Shown here piece by piece: positions 5,196-5,919 of a DNA stretch of 5,919 nt. The translations under genes were made by a program, and so were the position numbers. Below the pieces are notes generated by a model. That model did no database searches, had not been told where the DNA came from, and worked only from the letters and a program-made list of their open reading frames with translations. The stretch comes from Pelotomaculum sp. (GTDB lineage: Bacteria; Bacillota; Desulfotomaculia; Desulfotomaculales; Pelotomaculaceae): positions 1 through 5,919 of the forward strand of contig DNIT01000001.1 of NCBI GenBank assembly GCA_003489345.1, read 5' to 3'. How positions within the stretch are numbered: the first letter of the stretch is position 1; the number at the start of each line of letters is the position of its first letter.

Positions 5196-5615
5196 TTAGT
5201 CTGCGGCGGGAGAGGGTCCGGAGGGAACCTCAAGCTGCTCCAGTTCTGTCCCCGGCTCTACCGTCAATACTCTTGTTTCGCCCTGCTTGACCAGCCCCAG
5301 CTTCTCCCTGGCAGTTTTTTCAACATAAGCGTCTGTTTGTACAGCTTGCAGTTCCTGACGCAGGGCCATGTTCCTCTGCTTGAGTTCCTCCACCTCCTGC
5401 TGAATGCTGAGCACATCCCTCTGCATGGTGGTAAGCTTGCTGAACTGGGTGCCAAAGGAGACCGCTAGGTAGCCCAGAACCAGGATAAAAACCAAGGAGG
5501 GGAACTTCGTTTTAGAGAGCTTTTTAGATTTTCTTCTGACCGTATGGCTATCCGGCGCCATCTTTTCCGGCTGGGGACGATATGTCTCCTCTAATATTCT
5601 TGCCGGCGCGTTCAT
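5196..5615 (-). CDS. divIC: Septum formation initiator DivIC/FtsB family
   Basis: DivIC (FtsB in Gram-negatives) is a bitopic divisome protein that forms a complex with FtsL and DivIB at the septum and helps activate septal wall synthesis. The 139 residues fit the family layout: a basic cytoplasmic N-terminus (1-37, with RRKSKKLSK), one transmembrane helix (about 38-56), a coiled coil (about 60-95) rich in Glu, Gln and Leu, then the conserved YVEKTAREKLGLVKQGE at 97-113 and a short acidic, Pro-containing tail. The start is ATG at 5615 with GGAGG 7 nt upstream. It overlaps the HTH gene by 4 nt in an ATGA arrangement, so translation is probably coupled. No terminator is evident after its stop. 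Family assignment is strong. Confidence 0.93.
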   Translation of the reverse strand: MNAPARILEETYRPQPEKMAPDSHTVRRKSKKLSKTKFPSLVFILVLGYLAVSFGTQFSKLTTMQRDVLSIQQEVEELKQRNMALRQELQAVQTDAYVEKTAREKLGLVKQGETRVLTVEPGTELEQLEVPSGPSPAAD

Positions 5616-5848
5616 GCTTTGTCCTCCTCTTCCTCATCTGATCCGAAGATGCCCAGGTTGTTGCCAGGGATAACGATTACCACCTCATAGCCTTTGGTCC
5701 TGGCCCGGTTATACAGGGTGGCAACGGTACTCGGACTCAAGCGGAGCTGTTTGGCAATGTGATCTGCGGCATAGCCCATTTCCTTTAAAGTTACCACCTG
5801 TCGCTCCCGGAAACTGAGCCTTTCCGCCCCTCTTATTTCAATCTGCAT
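5612..5848 (-). CDS. Small helix-turn-helix protein, sigma-70 region 4/LuxR-like
   Basis: I do not recognise this as a named gene. With ATG at 5848 it has 78 residues. Residues 11-53 resemble a sigma-70 region 4 or LuxR/GerE-type helix-turn-helix: LSFRERQVV, then a turn at MGYAADHIAKQL and a likely recognition helix in SPSTVATLYNRAR. A hydrophobic, strand-like stretch (YEVVIVIPG, 54-62) and an acidic DEEEED tail follow. No sigma region 2 or receiver domain is present, so it is probably a small DNA-binding regulator or accessory factor. The frame can begin at ATG 5881, adding 11 residues, but that codon lacks a ribosome binding site and overlaps a repeat array. The ATG at 5848 has AGGGAG 8 nt upstream. 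It overlaps divIC by 4 nt, which suggests co-translation with the divisome gene. The coding call is secure; the function is inference. Confidence 0.82.
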   Translation of the reverse strand: MQIEIRGAERLSFRERQVVTLKEMGYAADHIAKQLRLSPSTVATLYNRARTKGYEVVIVIPGNNLGIFGSDEEEEDKA

Positions 5849-5880
5849 AACCCTTGCTCCCTGCCCTCGCCCTACGTTCA

Positions 5881-5919
5881 TCTACATAATGACTACAAAA
5901 TTAGTACATACTTTCTACA
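5881..5919. repeat. Four direct hexamers at exact 11-bp spacing, cut by window edge
   Basis: On the plus strand TCTACA (5881), ACTACA (5892), AGTACA (5903) and TCTACA (5914) are each separated by exactly 5 bp. The TACA core recurs at 5883, 5894, 5905 and 5916. The array continues to the last base of the window and may extend beyond it. Direct hexamers with an 11-bp period are the binding pattern of OmpR/PhoB-type response regulators, including B. subtilis PhoP (TTHACA with about 5-bp spacers). The hexamers match that consensus at 5, 4, 4 and 5 of 6 positions. It lies just upstream of the HTH gene. Confidence 0.5.

Noticed and set aside
5045..5468. Plus-strand frames covering the divIC-S1 gap
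   Set aside because: They are antisense to a consensus promoter and to divIC, with no start signals of their own.
1..5919. Defence system, CRISPR array, prophage or transposon genes
   Set aside because: All supported genes belong to a conserved division-sporulation locus; no regularly spaced long repeats, transposase or integrase motifs were seen.

Overview
The window is about 5.9 kb of a sporulating Gram-positive (Firmicutes) chromosome. All six genes I can support lie on the minus strand, so transcription runs from high to low coordinates. A gene order of divIC, an S1-domain gene of the yabR type, spoIIE and tilS matches the conserved divIC-yabR-spoIIE-tilS neighbourhood of Bacillus subtilis. 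The Ppx/GppA gene between yabR and spoIIE, the moderately high GC and the many CTG/GCC codons suggest a clostridial lineage such as Peptococcaceae (Desulfotomaculum/Pelotomaculum-like). That placement is inference from memory of the families; no search was run.

Layout from high to low coordinates: (1) 5881-5919, an array of four TACA-core hexamers spaced exactly 11 bp apart, cut by the window edge. (2) 5612-5848, a small helix-turn-helix protein with an acidic tail. (3) 5196-5615, DivIC/FtsB-like divisome protein, overlapping the HTH gene by 4 nt. (4) 5098-5195, an intergenic region holding a consensus sigma-A promoter. (5) 4714-5097, the S1-domain protein. (6) 4662-4686, a hairpin with a T-rich tail. 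(7) 3755-4636, a short Ppx/GppA phosphatase whose start is better placed at a GTG than at the upstream TTG. (8) 3671-3754, the spoIIE promoter region, with a perfect -10 and no normally spaced -35. (9) 1214-3670, spoIIE. (10) 848-1213, a 366-bp gap with a terminator, further dyads, a 12-bp direct repeat and the tilS leader. (11) 1-847, tilS, cut at its C-terminus by the window edge.

The genes link growth, division and sporulation. DivIC acts at the septum. SpoIIE also works at the polar septum, where its PP2C domain dephosphorylates SpoIIAA to release sigma-F. The S1 protein probably binds RNA or ribosomes, Ppx/GppA acts on polyphosphate or (p)ppGpp, and TilS makes the lysidine of tRNA-Ile needed to read AUA codons.

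I see no CRISPR array, mobile element, phage gene, toxin-antitoxin pair or rRNA/tRNA gene. The coding content is ordinary and conserved. The unusual signals are in the non-coding DNA: the 11-bp periodic array upstream of the HTH gene, the hairpin before ppx, the repeat in the spoIIE 3' region and the misplaced strong Shine-Dalgarno sequence before tilS.
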